From NCBI GenBank assembly GCA_012799415.1, contig JAAZLH010000081.1, positions 1 to 39,799 of the forward strand: DNA of 39,799 bases, read 5' to 3'. Origin of the DNA: Candidatus Epulonipiscium sp. (GTDB taxonomy: Bacteria > Bacillota > Clostridia > Lachnospirales > JAAYNZ01). Shown here in pieces: positions 1 to 10,016 of the stretch. Numbering within the stretch: position 1 is the first letter of the stretch; every line of letters starts with the position of its first letter. Position numbers and translations under genes: made by a program. A model generated the notes under the pieces. The model did not search any database and had not been told where the DNA came from. It worked only from the letters and a program-made list of their open reading frames with translations.

Positions 1-985
1 CAGTTATACCTTCTGCGAAACAGGCAGCTACAGCCAAAATAGGAAGTTCATCGATTAAGGTAGGTATAATATCACCTTCTATTATCGTTCCCTGTAAAGA
101 AGAAGAGCCTATGACAAGATCTGCTACTGGTTCCCCTGATACATGACGAGGATTTAGAATTTCAATATTGGCTCCCATTTTTTGCAGAACTTGAATCACA
201 CCATTTCGTGTTGGATTGATGCCAACATGAGTAAGACGTAACTCGGACTGGGGTAAGATAGCACCTGCAACAAGGAAGAAGGCTGCAGAAGATATATCAC
301 CGGGAATAGATACTTTTTTCCCTATTAGCTGTTGAATGGGTTCTGAGGTAATGGTGAGTCCTTCTGTTTTAATTTTTCCACCAAAATAATTCATCATCAG
401 CTCTGTATGGTCTCTTGATCTAGCTGGCTCTACAATGGTGGTTTGACCTTCAGCATATAAACTGCCAAGTAAGATGGCAGATTTTACTTGGGCACTGGCT
501 ACAGGAAGATCATAGTGAATGCCTTTTAGTTCTTTGCCTTGAATATGTAGAGGAGCATAATTGCCATCTTCTTTTCCACTAATGTCAGCCCCCATACGAC
601 GAAGGGGTTCAACAATTCTTTTCATGGGGCGTTTTTGAATAGATCCATCTCCTGTAATGGTCGTAGAAAAAGATTGGGCTGCTAACAATCCAGTTAACAG
701 ACGAATGGTAGTGCCACTATTACCAACGTCAAGGGGTTCTTTGGGTGCAGACAAGCCTTGCAATCCTTTTCCTTGAATGTAGATTTTATCATCTTGAATT
801 TCAATGGGAATCCCCATTTGGCGAAAACATTGTATGGTAGATAAACAGTCTTCGCCCATTAAAAAGCCTTCGATTTCAGTAACTCCCTCTGCAATAGAAC
901 CAAAGATGACTCCACGATGAGAAATAGACTTATCTCCTGGAATAGAAAGGACACCATTTATTTTTTTAGCTGGTTTAATGTTCAT
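1..985 (-). CDS. aroA: 3-phosphoshikimate 1-carboxyvinyltransferase (EPSP synthase), partial
   Basis: Catalyses transfer of the enolpyruvyl group of PEP to shikimate-3-phosphate, the sixth step of the shikimate pathway, in the cytoplasm. The first 328 residues are visible and the C-terminus runs off the left edge; the family is usually about 430 residues. Seen near the N-terminus: SIPGDKSISHR (phosphate-binding lysine and serines), then NSGTTIRLLTG, GDGSIQKRPM, ASAQVKSAILL and a late SIPGDISSAAFF, the repeated structural signatures of this inverted alpha/beta barrel enzyme. The ATG at 985 is preceded by AAAGGAGA. It is the last visible gene of the hisC-aroF-tyrA-aroA operon, 31 bases after the tyrA stop. 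The identification is secure; only completeness is unknown. Confidence 0.97.
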   Translation of the reverse strand, partial: MNIKPAKKINGVLSIPGDKSISHRGVIFGSIAEGVTEIEGFLMGEDCLSTIQCFRQMGIPIEIQDDKIYIQGKGLQGLSAPKEPLDVGNSGTTIRLLTGLLAAQSFSTTITGDGSIQKRPMKRIVEPLRRMGADISGKEDGNYAPLHIQGKELKGIHYDLPVASAQVKSAILLGSLYAEGQTTIVEPARSRDHTELMMNYFGGKIKTEGLTITSEPIQQLIGKKVSIPGDISSAAFFLVAGAILPQSELRLTHVGINPTRNGVIQVLQKMGANIEILNPRHVSGEPVADLVIGSSSLQGTIIEGDIIPTLIDELPILAVAACFAEGIT

Positions 986-1016
986 TGTATTCTCCTTTCA
1001 TGATGTAGGGTTTATG

Positions 1017-2108
1017 TTATTTTTTATACACCCTATATCCAATTTCTTCTAATAAAACAATGCTTTGTTTTTGCTCCTCTTTTGTTTCAAATAAAATTTG
1101 TAGGACACCGTTTTCATATTCACGATTGGAAACAATACCAATATTTTTAATATTGATTCCATGTTGACTTAGCATGGTTGCTACTTCTGCAATCCCGCCA
1201 GGCTCATCTACCATATCCACTACCACTTCATAAGCTTTTATAAGTGGTCCAGGGCTACGGTTAGAAAACTCATTACGATATTCTTTCGCGTCATCAAAAA
1301 AACGCCAGATATCCTCATATTGATGGTTGATTAGTGAGTGCTCAAAGGCTGACAATCGTTCTTGCATTTTTTGTAGGACCTTGAGAATTTCACCTTGGTT
1401 GGTAGAGCAAATCTGGGCCCACATATCAGGAGAGGAGGAAGCGATACGGGTAATATCTTTAAAGCCACCGGCGGCCAATTGTTTCATATGTCCTTGGCTA
1501 GAATCCAAATCTTTAATAAGATTTACCAAAGCAGCGGCAATGACATGGGGAACATGGCTAATAGATGCTGTAACAAAGTCATGATGTAATGGATCCATGG
1601 TAATAGGGAACGCTCCTAACGAAGCAATAAGGTCTGTTAACTCTTGTAATTTATCAGCTGGTGTTTTTGATGTTGGGGTCAAAATATAGTAAGCATTTTC
1701 AAAAAGATAAAAGGTAGAGGCACCATATCCTGTTTTTTCAGAGCCAGTCATAGGATGGCCGCCAATAAAGCATATTTCTTGTTCATGTTGATTCATAAAT
1801 TTTACAATAGATTGTTTGGTACTGCCTACATCCGTTACAATACAATCTGAAGAGAGCAGGGGTAAGAGTGTTGGAAATATTTCCATTATTTTTTCCACTG
1901 GTGTACAAAGAAAAATAAAGTCACAGCGGGAAAAAGTTTCATCGATGGTGGTTGTATACCCATCGATGATTTTTTCTGCCATGGCTTGTTGAAGGCTTGG
2001 GATATGTGTATCCGTAGCCACAATAAATGTGCTTTTTTGTTTATGTTTCAATGCTTTTGCAATAGACCCCCCAATTAAGCCCAGTCCAATGATGCCAATT
2101 TTATTCAT
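1017..2108 (-). CDS. tyrA: Prephenate dehydrogenase with C-terminal ACT domain
   Basis: Oxidatively decarboxylates prephenate to 4-hydroxyphenylpyruvate, the tyrosine branch, using NAD(P)+. The 363-residue protein starts with the Rossmann motif [14 protein letters not shown], followed by [10 protein letters not shown] and [12 protein letters not shown], typical of TyrA. A helical dimerisation domain fills the middle. The last 70 or so residues ([20 protein letters not shown] and onwards) form an ACT domain, so feedback control by tyrosine is likely in this family. The ATG overlaps the end of aroF by 8 bases and has no strong ribosome site of its own, which points to translational coupling. 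Confidence 0.95.
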   Translation of the reverse strand: MNKIGIIGLGLIGGSIAKALKHKQKSTFIVATDTHIPSLQQAMAEKIIDGYTTTIDETFSRCDFIFLCTPVEKIMEIFPTLLPLLSSDCIVTDVGSTKQSIVKFMNQHEQEICFIGGHPMTGSEKTGYGASTFYLFENAYYILTPTSKTPADKLQELTDLIASLGAFPITMDPLHHDFVTASISHVPHVIAAALVNLIKDLDSSQGHMKQLAAGGFKDITRIASSSPDMWAQICSTNQGEILKVLQKMQERLSAFEHSLINHQYEDIWRFFDDAKEYRNEFSNRSPGPLIKAYEVVVDMVDEPGGIAEVATMLSQHGINIKNIGIVSNREYENGVLQILFETKEEQKQSIVLLEEIGYRVYKK

Positions 2109-3126
2109 GAGGAGAAAACTCTTTTCCCATTAAATGAATAAAGGGTTGTAATTCTTGGCAAAGGGTTTGGAAGGCGGCAGGGGTTAATGATTGGGGACCG
2201 TCCGATAACGCTTTGGAAGGGTTAGGATGAACTTCAATCATAAGGCCATCAGCACCTGCTGCAATAGCAGCTTTAGAAAGAGCAGGAACCAGATCCCGAA
2301 TACCAGTAGCATGACTTGGATCTACAATAATAGGCAGATGGCTCTTGGATTTGATGAGAGGAACAGCACTTAAGTCTAAGGTGTTTCTGGTGGCAGTTTC
2401 AAAGGTGCGAATTCCTCGTTCACATAAGATAACATTAGGATTTCCTTCACTCATAATATATTCAGCAGCATTCAGCCATTCATCAATGGTGGCAGAAAGT
2501 CCACGTTTTAATAATACAGGTAGACCAGTTTTACCTACTTCCTTTAACAGATGGAAATTTTGCATATTTCTCGCACCAACTTGAAGTATATCTACATATT
2601 TTGCAGCGGCTTCTACTGCGGCACTGCTTGTTACTTCACAAACAATGGACAAGCCTGTCTCCTTTTTTGCTTCAGCCATATATTCGAGACCTTCTTCTTC
2701 TAATCCTTGGAAAGCATAAGGGGAAGTACGAGGTTTGTAGGCTCCACCACGTAAAATTTGAGCTCCCCCGGCTTTTACACCATAAGCTGATTGAAATAGC
2801 TGATCTTTACTTTCGATAGCACAAGGGCCTGCCATAATAACAAATTCGTTTCCACCAATAGTTGTATTGCCTAAGTCAATAACAGTAGGATTGGGGTGGA
2901 ACTTTTTATTGGCTAATTTATAAGATTCTGTTACAGAGACTAGTCGGTCAACACCGGCCATAAGTTCAATATTAGAATTTGTAAGTCGGGTTTTATCTCC
3001 AACAACTCCGATAATGGTTACTTGAGTTCCTTTTGATAAATGAGCTTGCAAATCTACACTTTCTAGTAATTGTATAACAGCATGGATTTGTTCCTCCATA
3101 GCATTGGGTTTCATAATAATAATCAT
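2101..3126 (-). CDS. aroF: 3-deoxy-7-phosphoheptulonate (DAHP) synthase, type I-beta
   Basis: Condenses PEP with erythrose-4-phosphate, the committed step into the shikimate pathway. It has 341 residues: an N-terminal ferredoxin-like regulatory domain of about 85 residues (related in layout to the Thermotoga-type enzyme), then a TIM barrel with [49 protein letters not shown] and IVDPSHATG, which carry the PEP, phosphate and metal ligands. There is no chorismate mutase domain. The ATG at 3126 follows AGGAAG; a second in-frame ATG four codons later is a possible alternative start. It lies 4 bases after hisC, in an operon. The extra N-terminal domain implies allosteric control by an aromatic end product (inference). 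Confidence 0.95.
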   Translation of the reverse strand: MIIIMKPNAMEEQIHAVIQLLESVDLQAHLSKGTQVTIIGVVGDKTRLTNSNIELMAGVDRLVSVTESYKLANKKFHPNPTVIDLGNTTIGGNEFVIMAGPCAIESKDQLFQSAYGVKAGGAQILRGGAYKPRTSPYAFQGLEEEGLEYMAEAKKETGLSIVCEVTSSAAVEAAAKYVDILQVGARNMQNFHLLKEVGKTGLPVLLKRGLSATIDEWLNAAEYIMSEGNPNVILCERGIRTFETATRNTLDLSAVPLIKSKSHLPIIVDPSHATGIRDLVPALSKAAIAAGADGLMIEVHPNPSKALSDGPQSLTPAAFQTLCQELQPFIHLMGKEFSPHE

Positions 3127-3130
3127 TGTT

Positions 3131-4222
3131 TTACTTCCTTTCTAGTAAGTCTTTTAAAGTAGATATAAAAAGTTCCATTTGGGCTTTTGTACCTAGCGTA
3201 ACTCGTAAATAGGTGTCCATTCCAAAGTAAAAACCAGGCCGAGTAATAATACCTTTGTGTAATAATTGCTCAAATAATATTTGGCTAGGTCTTTGGGTAT
3301 CAATCATAATAAAGTTACCTTGAGTAGGAATATAAGAAAGTCCCATTTCATCTAAAGCCTTATAAAGATCTAATTTTGCTTTTTGGTTTAAATCAAAACT
3401 AGCTTGTACAAAGGCGTCATCTAACAAGCTGGCATAGGCTGCTTCTTGAGCTAAAGTATTTACATTAAAGGGGCCTCGTACTCGATTTAGCCCATTGATA
3501 ATAGAAGGAGAGGCCACACCATAACCAACTCGAAGAGAAGCTAGTCCATAAATTTTAGAAAAAGTGCGAAGTACAATACAATTAGGAAAATCCTTAAGCA
3601 TAGATAAGGAATTAGGATAATTCGGATCATCTACATACTCACAATAAGCCTCATCTAGGACAACCATTACATGAGGAGGAATTTTCTCTAAAAAAGCACG
3701 TTGTTCCTCTGCCGTATAGATAGTCCCTGTTGGATTGTTAGGATTTGCAATAAAGATGATTTTAGTTTTTTCAGTTACATGAGCGGCTAGACCATCTAGG
3801 TCAAAAACATGGTTTTTGAGTGGCAGTTCAATTAATTTCCCCCCCATTAATTGGGTTGCTGAAGCATACCTAGGGAAAGAAGGAGAGCAAGTAAGAACTT
3901 CCTCATTTTGCTCTAAAAAAGCTTCTGTAATCATGCCAAGGATTTCGTCAGAGCCTGCACCAAAAATAAATTGATCGGGTTGGAAACCAAGTTGATCGGA
4001 AAGGGCCATTCGTAACTTAGTACAATTACCGTCTGGATATAAAGAAGGATGTTCCAAATTAGCAATCATGGCTTCTGTGGCTTTTTTTGAGCATCCTAAA
4101 GGATTTTCATTAGAGGCTAGCTTAATTACATCTGTAAGGCCTAGTTCTCGTTTTACCTCATCAATGGGTTTTCCGGGGACATAAGGTTTCATGCTTTCTA
4201 CAACTTTTCGATATGAAATCAT
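3131..4222 (-). CDS. hisC: Histidinol-phosphate / aromatic aminotransferase (PLP, class I/II)
   Basis: A 363-residue fold-type I aminotransferase of the HisC family. Visible signatures are SNENPLGCS near the N-terminus, NPNNPTGT, the DEAYCEYV strand that holds the pyridine nitrogen, and [16 protein letters not shown], whose lysine binds PLP. The family acts on histidinol phosphate, and some members also transaminate aromatic keto acids. Here it leads an operon of DAHP synthase, prephenate dehydrogenase and EPSP synthase with no histidine genes nearby, so the likely job is the last step of tyrosine and phenylalanine synthesis (inference from context). The ATG at 4222 is preceded by AGGTGA. The promoter is about 40 bases upstream, leaving too short a leader for a T-box. 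Confidence 0.92.
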   Translation of the reverse strand: MISYRKVVESMKPYVPGKPIDEVKRELGLTDVIKLASNENPLGCSKKATEAMIANLEHPSLYPDGNCTKLRMALSDQLGFQPDQFIFGAGSDEILGMITEAFLEQNEEVLTCSPSFPRYASATQLMGGKLIELPLKNHVFDLDGLAAHVTEKTKIIFIANPNNPTGTIYTAEEQRAFLEKIPPHVMVVLDEAYCEYVDDPNYPNSLSMLKDFPNCIVLRTFSKIYGLASLRVGYGVASPSIINGLNRVRGPFNVNTLAQEAAYASLLDDAFVQASFDLNQKAKLDLYKALDEMGLSYIPTQGNFIMIDTQRPSQILFEQLLHKGIITRPGFYFGMDTYLRVTLGTKAQMELFISTLKDLLERK

Positions 4223-4263
4223 AATTTCACCTGACTTTCAAGTATTCTCACAATGTTTTTAAT

Positions 4264-4292
4264 AGTTTACAACGATAAAGTAGGAATGTCAA
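4264..4292 (-). promoter_or_regulatory. Sigma-A promoter of the hisC-aroF-tyrA-aroA operon
   Basis: On the minus strand TTGACA (4292-4287) is followed after exactly 17 bases by TAAACT (4269-4264). The start of transcription would be near 4257, about 35 bases before the hisC ATG. Confidence 0.7.
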
Positions 4293-4473
4293 TGAGAAGA
4301 AAAGGGAGGTTGTATATCTATAACAAAATAAGTAAATAATAAATTTAAGAATAAAAAAAGGATTTTGTCTGTCTAGGTAGAATATAAATAATATACTGAA
4401 AAAACCAAACTATCAGATTAAGCTTTGCAATGCGTAAACCAAAATTTAAAAATAGGATTGGGGGAAATGCATT

Positions 4474-6549
4474 ATGAAAAGTTATGCAACTGAGGACATT
4501 CGAAACATTGTGGTCATGGGGCATGGAGGTAGTGGTAAGACAACTATAACAGAGGCCATGCTCCAATTAGCGGGTGTTACCAAAAGAAGAGGTAGAGTTG
4601 AAGATGGAAATACTGTCAGTGACTATGACCCAGAAGAAATTCGGCGTCAAGTTTCTATTAGTACTTCCGTTTTACCCCTAGAATGGGAAGATACAAAACT
4701 AAATATCCTTGATACTCCAGGATATTTTGATTTTATTGGAGAGGTAAAGCAGGCTATTCAAGTGGCAGATGGTGCTTTGATTGTTGTTTCTGGAAGATCA
4801 GGTGTTGAAGTAGGGACGGAAAAGGCTTGGGCTCACGCAGATGAAATGAATCTCTCAAAAATTGTTTTTGTCAATGGAATGGATGAAGAAACAGCGAGTA
4901 TGGCAAAAGTGCTGGATCAACTCAGAGATAAGTTTGGAAAAAGTATTGCACCTATTCAAGTACCCATAAGAGAAAATGAGAAATTTGTTGGCTTTGTCAA
5001 TGTTGTAAAAATGGAAGGGCGTAAGTTTGTAAATGGTGAAATCACCACTTGTGATATTCCAGAAGATATGATGGATGAAGTTAACGAAGTAAGACATATG
5101 ATTTTAGAATCTGTTGCAGAAACCAGTGACGAGCTTTTAGAAAAATATTTTAATGATGAGCCTTTTACTATAGATGAGATCCAAGATGCCATCCGGGTTG
5201 GGACATTAGAGGGAAGTATTGTACCTGTTTTATGTGGATCTGCCATTGATAATTCAGGTATACAAGTTCTTTTACATTCATTAGTTAAATATATGCCTTC
5301 TCCAAAAGACCATCATGCACCTATTATAGCAAAGCATGCCATAACGGATGAGGATATAGAGGTTATTTGTGATTCTAATGAGCCATTAGTTGCCCTTGTA
5401 TTTAAAACCATTGTCGATCCCTATGTAGGTAAATTATCCTTATTTAAAGTTTTTTCTGGTGTTTTTAAAGCAGAAGCTAACGTTTATAATGCAAATAAGG
5501 ATTGTAGAGAAAGAATGTCTCAATTATTTTATTTACGAGGAAAAGAGCAAGTACCTGTTACAGAACTACATGCAGGAGATATTGGTGCTATAGCCAAATT
5601 GCAGGAGACTAGTACAGGTGACACTCTCTGTTCTAAAGCACGTCCCGTTTTCTTACCCCCAATTCAATTCCCCGAATCCTTTATGAGTATGGCTGTCATG
5701 CCTAAAAAAGGCGATGAAGATAAAATTTCAACAGGATTACAACGTTTAATGGAAGAAGATCTAACGATGCGTGTTCTTTTGGATGCAGATACCAAAGAAT
5801 CGATTTTATATGGTATTGGAGAACAGCATTTAGATGTTATTGTAAGCAAATTAAAATCAAAGTTTAAATTAGATGTAGATTTAATGCCCCCCAAAATTCC
5901 TTATCGTGAAACCATTAAAGCAAAAGTGAAAGTCCAAGGAAAACATAAGAAACAATCAGGAGGTCACGGCCAATATGGTGATGTTCATATGGAGTTTGAG
6001 CCTTCTGGTGATTTAGAGACTCCTTATATTTTTGAAGAAAAGATATTTGGTGGTTCTGTTCCGAGACAGTTCTTCCCAGCAGTGGAAAAAGGAATACAAG
6101 AGTCTATTCGTAGTGGAATCTTGGCAGGTTACCCTGTTGTAGGTATTAAAGCAACTTTAGTTGATGGCTCTTATCATGCAGTTGACTCATCAGAGATGGC
6201 TTTTAAAATTGCTACAAGTATCGCCTTTAAAGAGGGAATGAAAAAGGCCACTCCTGTTTTACTTGAACCTATTTCTATGGTGGCTGTTACTGTGCCTGAT
6301 GAGTACATGGGTGATGTTATTGGAGATCTAAACAAGAGAAGAGGTCGTATTCTTGGCATGAATCCAAAAGGGAATAGGCAAGAAGTTTTGGCAGAAGTGC
6401 CTTTAGCAGAAATGGCTAAATATTCTACAGATCTTCGTTCTATGACTCAAGCACGAGGAGAATATACCTTGAAATTTGAGCGGTATGAAGAAGCACCTCA
6501 TGATGTTCAACAAAAAGTCATAGAAGCAAGGGCAAAAGAAGTATCTTGA
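4474..6549 (+). CDS. Elongation factor G-like GTPase (EF-G paralogue)
   Basis: A 691-residue translational GTPase with the full EF-G domain order: GTPase domain (G1 GHGGSGKTT near residue 16, G3 around residue 80), domain II, domain III, a domain IV with GGHGQYGDVHMEFEP and the following helix, and a C-terminal domain V. It is the divergent EF-G-like class rather than canonical fusA: G3 reads DTPGY instead of DTPGH (Tyr84 in place of the catalytic histidine), G4 reads NGMD (134-137) instead of NKxD, and switch I lacks the RGITI motif. Relatives are usually annotated as EF-G or EF-G-like with unsettled function. There is no str operon (rpsL, rpsG, tuf) around it. The ATG follows a GGGGGA site. 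It is probably monocistronic, because leuS downstream has its own promoter. Confidence 0.9.
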   Translation: MKSYATEDIRNIVVMGHGGSGKTTITEAMLQLAGVTKRRGRVEDGNTVSDYDPEEIRRQVSISTSVLPLEWEDTKLNILDTPGYFDFIGEVKQAIQVADGALIVVSGRSGVEVGTEKAWAHADEMNLSKIVFVNGMDEETASMAKVLDQLRDKFGKSIAPIQVPIRENEKFVGFVNVVKMEGRKFVNGEITTCDIPEDMMDEVNEVRHMILESVAETSDELLEKYFNDEPFTIDEIQDAIRVGTLEGSIVPVLCGSAIDNSGIQVLLHSLVKYMPSPKDHHAPIIAKHAITDEDIEVICDSNEPLVALVFKTIVDPYVGKLSLFKVFSGVFKAEANVYNANKDCRERMSQLFYLRGKEQVPVTELHAGDIGAIAKLQETSTGDTLCSKARPVFLPPIQFPESFMSMAVMPKKGDEDKISTGLQRLMEEDLTMRVLLDADTKESILYGIGEQHLDVIVSKLKSKFKLDVDLMPPKIPYRETIKAKVKVQGKHKKQSGGHGQYGDVHMEFEPSGDLETPYIFEEKIFGGSVPRQFFPAVEKGIQESIRSGILAGYPVVGIKATLVDGSYHAVDSSEMAFKIATSIAFKEGMKKATPVLLEPISMVAVTVPDEYMGDVIGDLNKRRGRILGMNPKGNRQEVLAEVPLAEMAKYSTDLRSMTQARGEYTLKFERYEEAPHDVQQKVIEARAKEVS

Positions 6550-6574
6550 TTTTTAAAAAAGGATATGATACAAT
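6546..6574 (+). promoter_or_regulatory. Promoter of the leuS T-box transcript
   Basis: TTGATT (6546-6551), a 17-base spacer and TACAAT (6569-6574), with an extended -10 TG at 6566-6567. The -35 element overlaps the stop codon of the EF-G-like gene. Transcription should begin near 6581. Confidence 0.75.
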
Positions 6575-6580
6575 GACTTA

Positions 6581-6837
6581 AAAATAAGTATAACGTAACG
6601 TTGAAAAGGAATAGTAGATATTTTGATGATAACAGAGAGCTGTTGGGTGGTGCAAAACAGCATCTAAAAATATTGAACTCGCCTTGGAGTTTCTTGCTGA
6701 ACCATAGTAGGCAAAGACGGTTGCTCACCGTTATCAGAGAAAAAGAGTATTTTGGTCTTGCTTTGACCAAAATAAACTAGAGTGGTACCGCGAAAAACCT
6801 TTCGTCTCTATCTGGAGATGAAAGGTTTATTTTTTTG
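6581..6837 (+). promoter_or_regulatory. T-box leader, leucine specific, controlling leuS
   Basis: A complete T-box riboswitch. In Stem I, AGTA (6613-6616) and GAA (6675-6677) form the two sides of the specifier-loop E motif, and the codon after GAA is CTC (6678-6680), a leucine codon that fits the downstream leuS. The lower stem pairs the segment around 6617-6628 with 6661-6673. A Stem III is seen as TATTTTGGTC / GACCAAAATA. The T-box sequence AGAGTGGTACCGCG is at 6779-6792; its TGGT can pair with the ACCA end of a tRNA whose discriminator base is A, as in tRNA-Leu. Uncharged tRNA-Leu is expected to stabilise the antiterminator and allow leuS transcription. Confidence 0.95.
6795..6837 (+). 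terminator. Regulated intrinsic terminator of the T-box
   Basis: A 14-base stem AAACCTTTCGTCTC (6795-6808) pairs with 6815-6828 across a 6-base loop and is followed by a run of T. Its 5' arm lies just beyond the T-box sequence, as expected for the terminator/antiterminator switch. Confidence 0.92.
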
Positions 6838-6946
6838 AACGAAGGAAGCCGAACTTGTTTACAAGAATTTAAGCCTTCCTAGTTTATTTAATAAAATGGG
6901 TTTTTATATTTTTGTGTAAAGCATGATTAAAGGAGGATTTATTGTA

Positions 6947-9358
6947 ATGTCTGTAAAGTATGATTATCAGCAAGTAGAAAATAAATGGAGAAAGCATTGG
7001 TTAGAACATCCTATTAACGTAGAAGATTCGTCCAAGCCAAAATATTATTGTTTAGATATGTTTCCTTATCCATCTGGTAGTGGACTGCATGTAGGTCACT
7101 GGCGTGGCTATGTTCTTAGTGATGTTTGGAGTCGATATAAGTTATTACAAGGATATCAAGTGCTACACCCCATGGGATGGGATGCTTTTGGACTTCCAGC
7201 AGAAAATGATGCTATTCAAAAGGGAATTCATCCTGAAGTAGGTACAGCTAACAATATAGCTACATTTAAACGACAATTACATGAAATCAGTGCTATCTAT
7301 GATTGGGATTATGAAATTAATACGACAGATCCAGAATACTATAAATGGACCCAATGGATCTTTGTTCAAATGTTTAAAAAAGGATTAGCTTATGAAAAAG
7401 AAATGCCTATTAACTGGTGTCCAGATTGTAAAACAGGTTTAGCCAATGAAGAGGTTATAGGTGGTAATTGTGAACGTTGTAATGCCACTGTGACAAAAAA
7501 GAATTTAAGGCAATGGATGTTAAAAATTACGGAGTATGCAGAAAGATTGTTGCAAGATCTAGATACATTGGATTGGTCAGAAAAAGTTAAAAAAATGCAA
7601 AGTGATTGGATTGGTAAAAGTTACGGAGCAGAAATTGATTTTCAAGTGCAGGATGTACCCGAGCAAATCAAAGTTTTTACAACAAGACCAGATACCCTTT
7701 ATGGAGCTACCTTTATGGTACTTGCACCAGAGCATGAACTTGTCTCTACTCTAACTACAGAGGAGCAGAAAGAAAAAGTAGATGAATATGTGAGAATGGC
7801 TTCTATGAAATCTTCTGTAGACCGTATGGCTGACAAAGAAAAAACAGGAATTTTTACTGGGCGATATGCAATGAATCCCTTTACAAAACAACCCATACCT
7901 ATTTGGATTTCTGATTATGTATTAGCAGACTATGGTACAGGAGCCATTATGTGTGTGCCAGCCCATGATGAGCGAGATTTTGAATTTGCAAAACAATTTG
8001 GTTTAGCCATTACTCCTGTTATTCAAGATCCTGAGAATATTCAAGAAGAGCTGACAGAAGCCTATATAGGAGAAGGTGTTATGGTCAACTCAGGACAATT
8101 TAACGGTATGCCATCAGAAGAAGCCAAAGAAGCTATTGCTAATTATTTAGAAGAACAAGAAATTGGAAAGAAAACAGTGAATTATAAATTGAGAGACTGG
8201 GTATTTTCCAGACAGCGGTATTGGGGAGAACCTATTCCAATTATTCATTGTGAAAGCTGTGGAGCTGTTCCTGTACCCGAGGATCAACTTCCTGTTACTT
8301 TACCAAAAGTAGATTCTTATGAACCTACTGGAACGGGAGAGTCACCATTGGCTGCTATTTCAGACTGGGTACTTACTACATGTCCTTCTTGTGGAGAACC
8401 AGGTCGAAGAGAAACCAATACCATGCCTCAATGGGCAGGATCTTCGTGGTATTTCTTACGCTATGTTGATCCCCACAACAAGGAAGCTATTGTAGATCCA
8501 GAAAAGGCAAAGGAATGGCTACCGGTAGACATGTATGTAGGCGGTATTGAACATGCGGTTCTTCATTTATTATATGCTCGTTTTTACACAAAGTTTTTAT
8601 ATGATATTGGTGTTGTGGATTTTCAAGAGCCATTTACTCGATTATTTAACCAAGGAATGATTACTAAAGATGGTGTCAAAATGAGTAAATCAAAAGGAAA
8701 TGTTGTATCTCCTGATGAACTAGTTGAACGATATGGTTGTGACTCTTTACGTATGTACGAGTTATTTGTAGGACCTCCAGAGTTAGATGCAGAATGGGAT
8801 GATCGAGGTATTGAAGGTGTATATCGTTATCTAAATAGAGTATGGAATCTAATTGTAGAAAACAAAGATACGACTAAGGAAGCTACTCAAGAAATGGAAC
8901 GAGTACGTCATCAATTGGTTTATGAAATTACCAATCGACTGAATCAATTTCACTTAAATACAGTTGTAAGTGGTTTTATGGAGTACACAAATATTCTTAT
9001 GGAATTATCTAAAAAAGAGGGCGGATTGGATGCAGAAACCATTGATACACTGATTGTTTTACTAGCTTCCTTTGTTCCTCATATGGCAGAAGAACTATGG
9101 GAAATGCGTGGATATAAAGAAAGTGTATTTAAGCAAACTTGGCCTACTTACGATGAAGAGAAAATGAAAGAAGATCATGTAAAAATGGCAGTACAGATGA
9201 ATGGGAAAGTACGTGCAACGATTGAAGTAGGTGTTGATGAATCAAAAGAAGAGGTATTAGCCAAAGCAAAGGCGGCATTGGCTGATCGGTTAGAAGGGAA
9301 AAACATTGTAAAAGAAATTTATGTGCCAAATCGAATTATCAACATTGTAGTAAAATAA
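6947..9358 (+). CDS. leuS: Leucyl-tRNA synthetase
   Basis: Charges tRNA-Leu with leucine; class Ia synthetase of 803 residues. Seen: the HIGH-type motif PSGSGLHVGHWRGY near residue 40, zinc-knuckle cysteines (WCPDCKTGLANEE and CERC), the inserted CP1 editing domain with TTRPDTLYGATF and ..PAHDERDFEFA, the KMSKS loop KMSKSKGNVVSP, an anticodon-binding helical domain and the short C-terminal domain. The start is placed at ATG 6947 because AAAGGAGG at 6929-6936 lies 10 bases before it; an in-frame ATG at 6923 lies upstream of that ribosome site. Expression is governed by the leucine T-box upstream. Confidence 0.98.
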   Translation: MSVKYDYQQVENKWRKHWLEHPINVEDSSKPKYYCLDMFPYPSGSGLHVGHWRGYVLSDVWSRYKLLQGYQVLHPMGWDAFGLPAENDAIQKGIHPEVGTANNIATFKRQLHEISAIYDWDYEINTTDPEYYKWTQWIFVQMFKKGLAYEKEMPINWCPDCKTGLANEEVIGGNCERCNATVTKKNLRQWMLKITEYAERLLQDLDTLDWSEKVKKMQSDWIGKSYGAEIDFQVQDVPEQIKVFTTRPDTLYGATFMVLAPEHELVSTLTTEEQKEKVDEYVRMASMKSSVDRMADKEKTGIFTGRYAMNPFTKQPIPIWISDYVLADYGTGAIMCVPAHDERDFEFAKQFGLAITPVIQDPENIQEELTEAYIGEGVMVNSGQFNGMPSEEAKEAIANYLEEQEIGKKTVNYKLRDWVFSRQRYWGEPIPIIHCESCGAVPVPEDQLPVTLPKVDSYEPTGTGESPLAAISDWVLTTCPSCGEPGRRETNTMPQWAGSSWYFLRYVDPHNKEAIVDPEKAKEWLPVDMYVGGIEHAVLHLLYARFYTKFLYDIGVVDFQEPFTRLFNQGMITKDGVKMSKSKGNVVSPDELVERYGCDSLRMYELFVGPPELDAEWDDRGIEGVYRYLNRVWNLIVENKDTTKEATQEMERVRHQLVYEITNRLNQFHLNTVVSGFMEYTNILMELSKKEGGLDAETIDTLIVLLASFVPHMAEELWEMRGYKESVFKQTWPTYDEEKMKEDHVKMAVQMNGKVRATIEVGVDESKEEVLAKAKAALADRLEGKNIVKEIYVPNRIINIVVK

Positions 9359-9364
9359 AATGGT

Positions 9365-9394
9365 AGAGAGTCTAGAAATAGACTCTCTTTTTTA
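9365..9394 (+). terminator. Intrinsic terminator of leuS
   Basis: A perfect 10-base stem AGAGAGTCTA / TAGACTCTCT with a GAAA tetraloop and a following T run, starting 7 bases after the leuS stop. Confidence 0.95.
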
Positions 9395-9525
9395 TTCATT
9401 TGAAAATCTGTGTTTTTAGCATTTTTCTTGTAGTCAAAAAAGAATGATAAATTTAAAAATGGTAACACTAAAAATGCAATACATGCTAAAAAACTCAATC
9501 TATAACAAGAAAGAGGAGGATTTTC

Positions 9526-9990
9526 ATGAAAGCACAAGATATCATGACACAGGATGTATATACAGTTCAAGCAGAGGATCCGATATGGAAAGCTGCACAG
9601 GTTATGAGAGATGCTAATATTGGGGCTGTTCCTGTTATGAAAGGTCGTGAGGTTGTAGGTATTATTACGGATCGTGATATTGCTATTCGAGATGTAGCTA
9701 GTGAAGAAGATAATCGCACCTGTAGTGAAATTATGTCTAGCAACCTTGTTAGTTGTGATCCAGAGACAGATATTGAAGAAGTAACAAATTTGATGTCGCA
9801 ACACCAAATTCGAAGATTGCCAGTAGTAGAAAATGGAGAAGTGATTGGAATGGTGTCCTTAGGAGATTTAGCTACAGATAACCGATTTCAAGATCATGCT
9901 CAGCAGGCCCTAGAGGATATTTCTACTCCAGATAGCGTTTCACCTCAGACATCTATGCACAATTTGAAGTCGAAAGTAGAAACAGACTAA
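9526..9990 (+). CDS. CBS-domain protein (tandem CBS pair)
   Basis: A 154-residue protein made almost wholly of two CBS motifs (Bateman module). Residues 1-60 read MKAQDIMTQDV..ANIGAVPVMKGREVVGIITDRDIA, and residues 68-125 read CSEIMSSNLVSC..HQIRRLPVVENGEVIGMVSLGDLA. CBS pairs bind adenosine nucleotides such as AMP, ATP or SAM, but the ligand and any partner cannot be told from sequence. The C-terminal 25 residues are low complexity. The ATG follows AGAGGAGGA. The gene stands alone between the leuS terminator and the next gene; a 26-base gap to the following gene suggests a shared transcript. Confidence 0.88.
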   Translation: MKAQDIMTQDVYTVQAEDPIWKAAQVMRDANIGAVPVMKGREVVGIITDRDIAIRDVASEEDNRTCSEIMSSNLVSCDPETDIEEVTNLMSQHQIRRLPVVENGEVIGMVSLGDLATDNRFQDHAQQALEDISTPDSVSPQTSMHNLKSKVETD

Positions 9991-10016
9991 AAAACTCAAC
10001 AAAGGGGGTGTCCCAT

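Noticed and set aside
1327..1589. Overlapping open frames antisense to tyrA and similar frames opposite other genes
   Set aside because: They are shadows of well-supported genes, lack ribosome sites, and have translations without family signatures.
4223..4473. A tyrosine or tryptophan T-box ahead of hisC
   Set aside because: The promoter leaves a leader of only about 35 bases, and there is no GGTACCGCG-type sequence.
9395..9525. A sigma-A promoter for the first CBS gene
   Set aside because: TTGTAG at 9428 has no acceptable -10 at 16-18 bases, so no promoter is claimed.
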